DNA of 64,000 nt. Source: Amoebidium appalachense. Taxonomy: Eukaryota > Ichthyosporea. The notes below the pieces were generated by a model. That model was not told the origin of the DNA. It searched no databases and saw only the letters and a list, made by a program, of their open reading frames with translations. Shown piece after piece: positions 60,532 through 64,000 of this stretch. Numbering within the stretch: position 1 is the stretch's first letter; the number at the start of each line of letters is the position of its first letter. Made by a program: the position numbers and the translations under genes. The stretch is from the NCBI GenBank assembly GCA_963693365.1, contig CAVNZM010000011.1, positions 5,456,001-5,520,000 of the forward strand, in the 5' to 3' direction.

Positions 60532-61589
60532 GGCCCCCAAATGTTGCACGTGATGAAAGGCTGTGTGTTTGTTTGTTGTTTGATTGGTCGAACCCCGTGT
60601 GCGAGTTCCATATATGGTAATCGGATTGAACCTGCGATGATACTTAAGGCTTGGTTGTTGGTTACCATATTTAGTAGCCGTTTGGAGCCTCTGCAGTCCT
60701 CAGGCTGGTAGGTGTAGGGTGTGTACAAACTATAAGCTTCTTAATGATATTGTTTCGTAGACGTTGTGCATGACACGTTGTGTTCAAATTTGTAAAGAGC
60801 TCGCGTGATAACGGGTGCATATGTATTTATGATGGGGCATTGTGTTGTGGTGTAATGTACATTCAAAGAAGGGGCCATTGCGAAGGCCTAACAAGATATG
60901 CGGGGGTGTACTGAGATAGTCATGAAGATTGTAGGACGGCTATATATGCCGGGGGAGGCATGCGCATGGTTTGAGTTTGGATTTACCTCCGGAATTAAAA
61001 CCAAATCTCTCATAATATTCCACACAACTGAGTAGCTTTGATCATCTGAACACTTGGTTTTGGATGTAATTACGATTACAATTATAAATCAAGGTGTTGA
61101 TCATCTTTTGCGGACACGAAAACACCTCACCAAAAAGAAATAAGATAGGTGGCAGTGCCACGCAAACCATGAATTCTTGCCTTTTTTAGTGCCATTTAGT
61201 GCCCCCAGTATAGTAGCTACAGGCAGATGCAAGAGTCGAAATACGGTACCGAGATTCACGGGGGTTTAGTCATTTCGGTACCGTGGTATTACAAGGAGCT
61301 CCCTTCAAAATCTGTGAATCATTTATGGCATCGGTAGGGAACTGAAACTATGCTGTACATACTCAGGCATACACGAATCTCAACACTCAAAGGGACCGGG
61401 AGTACTTATTACCCTGCGGTTGCTGTAGCCTGTGAGTTGTATATGACTTCCGGGTTTCGCAATACATATTAGTTATTTTGCAATAAATAACGGTTCTTTT
61501 CAAGTGCTGATATCGACGGTCTTGCAATAACCCCAGTAACAGAACACAAGAGTTCGTCACTATCTCCTGTGTCTCCCCCGGCCCCTCCC

Positions 61590-61620
61590 CAAGGCCTCCT
61601 ACTCAGAGTAGGAGGCCTTG
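61590..61620. repeat. 31-bp perfect palindrome
   Basis: CAAGGCCTCCTACTC, a central A, then GAGTAGGAGGCCTTG. It is flanked by C-rich sequence on both sides. It would form a very stable hairpin. A transcription-terminator role is not established in this context. Confidence 0.92.
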
Positions 61621-61759
61621 CCCCTCCCCCCCCTCCCCCCCCCCCCTCCCCCCCCCCCCCCCCCCCCCTCCCCCCTCCCCTTGTTCACTGTAGCGCGGGA
61701 CGACGGTGATCATGACAACTAGATACACATCCATATGCATCCTACGTGGAGATACAAGG

Positions 61760-61792
<33 letters not shown>

Positions 61793-62163
61793 GGTACAAC
61801 TCTGGGAGGTTACGCACTATGTGCATGTACATATTCATCAATGATATATGTTTAGTAACATTTTGACTCGGACGGTTCGGGCCATGCATCCTATCATGAA
61901 GTGACTGTCACGTTTACAGTGGCACAGCGTGGATAATAACTTGAATAAAACAGTGTATGCCGAGTGCCACAAGTGTTGAACAGCTCTTTTTTCAAAAATA
62001 AACAGCTTCACCGGATATTCATCATACGCCCTGCAGCTGAGTCTCAGTACGTAGACGGTCCACGCTAGAATAGGCAGCTGGCCGGCCGGCCGGTCAGTGT
62101 ACATGTCGCACGAGCATTCGCATACACAGATACACAAAATCACACCCGCGGCTTTGACACCCA

Positions 62164-62385
<222 letters not shown>

Positions 62386-62514
62386 GTGGTGACACACTTG
62401 CGTGTACTACACGCCATGCCAAGTACAACGGCCACCAAACAATCATGAATTCGCTACGGGTTGGTTCTATGACTATTGAATCATGTTACTGTGCACAATG
62501 ATTTACCCAGCTCA

Positions 62515-62571
62515 GCTAGAGAGAGAGAGAGAGAGTGAGAGAGTGAGAGAGTGAGAGAGTGAGTGAGAGAG

Positions 62572-62604
<33 letters not shown>

Positions 62605-62624
62605 TGAGAGTGAGAGAGAGAGAG

Positions 62625-62723
<99 letters not shown>

Positions 62724-62737
62724 AGAGAGAGAGAGAG

Positions 62738-62785
<48 letters not shown>

Positions 62786-62880
62786 AAGGAGAGAGAGAGA
62801 GAGAGAGAGAGACGGAGAGAGAGAGAGCCTCTGCGAGAGAGAGGGAGGGGAAGAGAGAGAGAGTGCATGTATGTGTAAAG
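62515..62880. repeat. (GA)n and (GT)n compound microsatellite
   Basis: GA arrays with GAGT interruptions alternate with GT arrays, forming about 365 bp of simple sequence. Confidence 0.93.
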
Positions 62881-64000
62881 AGAGAGAGGGAGAGGATCGA
62901 CACCGGGGGGAAGGGGGGAGGGGGAGGGGGGGGGGGGAGGAGAGCTGTTTGTGACACCGTTTGTGTGAAAGATGGGAGAAGAAGAAAAAAAAGAAGAGAA
63001 AAAAGGCAGGATCGAATCCCCTCGTGGGACGGCAGGAAGGGGGGGGGGGGGGGGGGGGGGGGGGGGAGGAGTTGGAGGAGGAGCACGTTATATATATATA
63101 CACAGTGTGCAGGCTCCGTAGTAACTTGAACGGGTGTGAATGAAAACGCTCTGGTTGTTGAGCCAGGCCTACGCCCAGTAATTACAGTTCTCTTAGGGTG
63201 GGTGGGTGGGTGTGTGGGTGGGTGGGTGGTGGTGGGGGGTGTGGGGGGAGGAGGGGGGGGGGAAGGGGGGAGGGGGGGGGGGGGGGGGGGGGAAGGGGGG
63301 GGGGCAGTGCTCAGGTCACCATGCTAGTAACGGGAACCTAAAGCACTCCGGAATAACTGAGCTGAGAACTGTCATGAAGTTTGCACAAAATTTCATGGCC
63401 GCGGTAGATTAGGTGACACTCATGTAGTAATCAGGGATCCAAGGATTTTTGGGATAAATAGTCGCAATGGCTGTGTCAACTATGATGCAACCAAAATTTG
63501 TTGTGCGTACATCAAGCTGTGCATACCGTGGGTTATCCGTGGGAGTTGTGTATAATCATGTCTACGGTGAGCTTGTGGGCATGTGTGTCACCTGTATGTG
63601 TGCGTGTGTTCATGGGTGTGTGTGCGTGCATAGGGATGTGTGTGCGAATGAGTGTGCGTGTAGACGTGTGTGTACCCGGTTAGTAAGTGTACGTTGTGCA
63701 GGTAGTCTTTGTGAATGGGCGTGCGTGTGCGTGTGCGTTGGTGTGGGTGCACGTGCACATTGTGGGTGTTTGTGCGCGTGTGTGTGCAGCCCGCCGCCTT
63801 ATGGGGGCATGTGCATGTGCACCCGTGTGTGTGTGCTTTAACTGTAAAGTTTATGTGAGCATGTGGTTCACAGTTATGACAAGGATACAGATGTGCGCAC
63901 ATGCAAGCAGTAACATGGAAATTGGAGTCTGATGATTCTTCTACTACATACTTCACCCCTGACGTAACCACCACCACAAAACACTACTATAGCCGTGTTT

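Overview
The window is nuclear DNA from a eukaryote with intron-rich genes and an exceptional load of simple sequence. Runs of C or G of 15-45 bases, long (AC)n/(GT)n and (GA)n arrays and several minisatellites fill almost every intron and spacer. Most very long open frames here are translations of those repeats (poly-Pro, His-Thr, Cys-Val) and are not genes. The protein families are conserved mitochondrial, COP9 and signalling proteins. COX6A and CSN3 read more like animal than plant homologues, so I lean towards a unicellular or simple holozoan/opisthokont, but the sequence does not settle the lineage.

I reconstructed five genes by joining exons with GT-AG borders and continuous phase. (1) 329-10419 (+): COP9 signalosome subunit 3, 14 exons, 5' end outside the window. 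(2) 12536-16208 (-): a mitochondrial acyl-CoA dehydrogenase of the short/branched-chain type, 3 exons, missing residues the family needs for catalysis. (3) 16972-20353 (+): cytochrome c oxidase subunit VIa with a long N-terminal extension, 3 exons, head to head with (2). (4) 29862-31541 (-): a 333-residue two-exon protein with a PP1-docking motif and a C-terminal Tudor-like module. (5) 35646-60531 (+): a roughly 25 kb, 28-exon gene for about 1240 residues, with ankyrin repeats, a Pro/Gln/Asn-rich linker, a coiled coil, an IRAK/Pelle/RLK-type non-RD kinase and an IAP/Mdm2-type RING finger.

Mobile and repetitive DNA: a 4.3 kb PIF/Harbinger-type DNA transposon (21586-25911) has matched terminal inverted repeats and a TTA target duplication. 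A 378 bp inverted-repeat element lies at 34395-34772. An about 200 bp dispersed repeat family has at least 11 copies or fragments on both strands. A second family of about 95 bp has three copies carrying E2F-like sites. There are 15 bp and 42 bp minisatellites inside introns.

The most unusual items are the ankyrin-kinase-RING gene, including a tandem triplication of the exon for its ATP-binding glycine loop, and the acyl-CoA dehydrogenase that looks catalytically dead. Genes 2 and 3 are mitochondrial energy genes sharing one 763 bp divergent promoter region. Genes 1 and 5 both belong to ubiquitin-related signalling but are not adjacent, and no functional linkage should be inferred from position.
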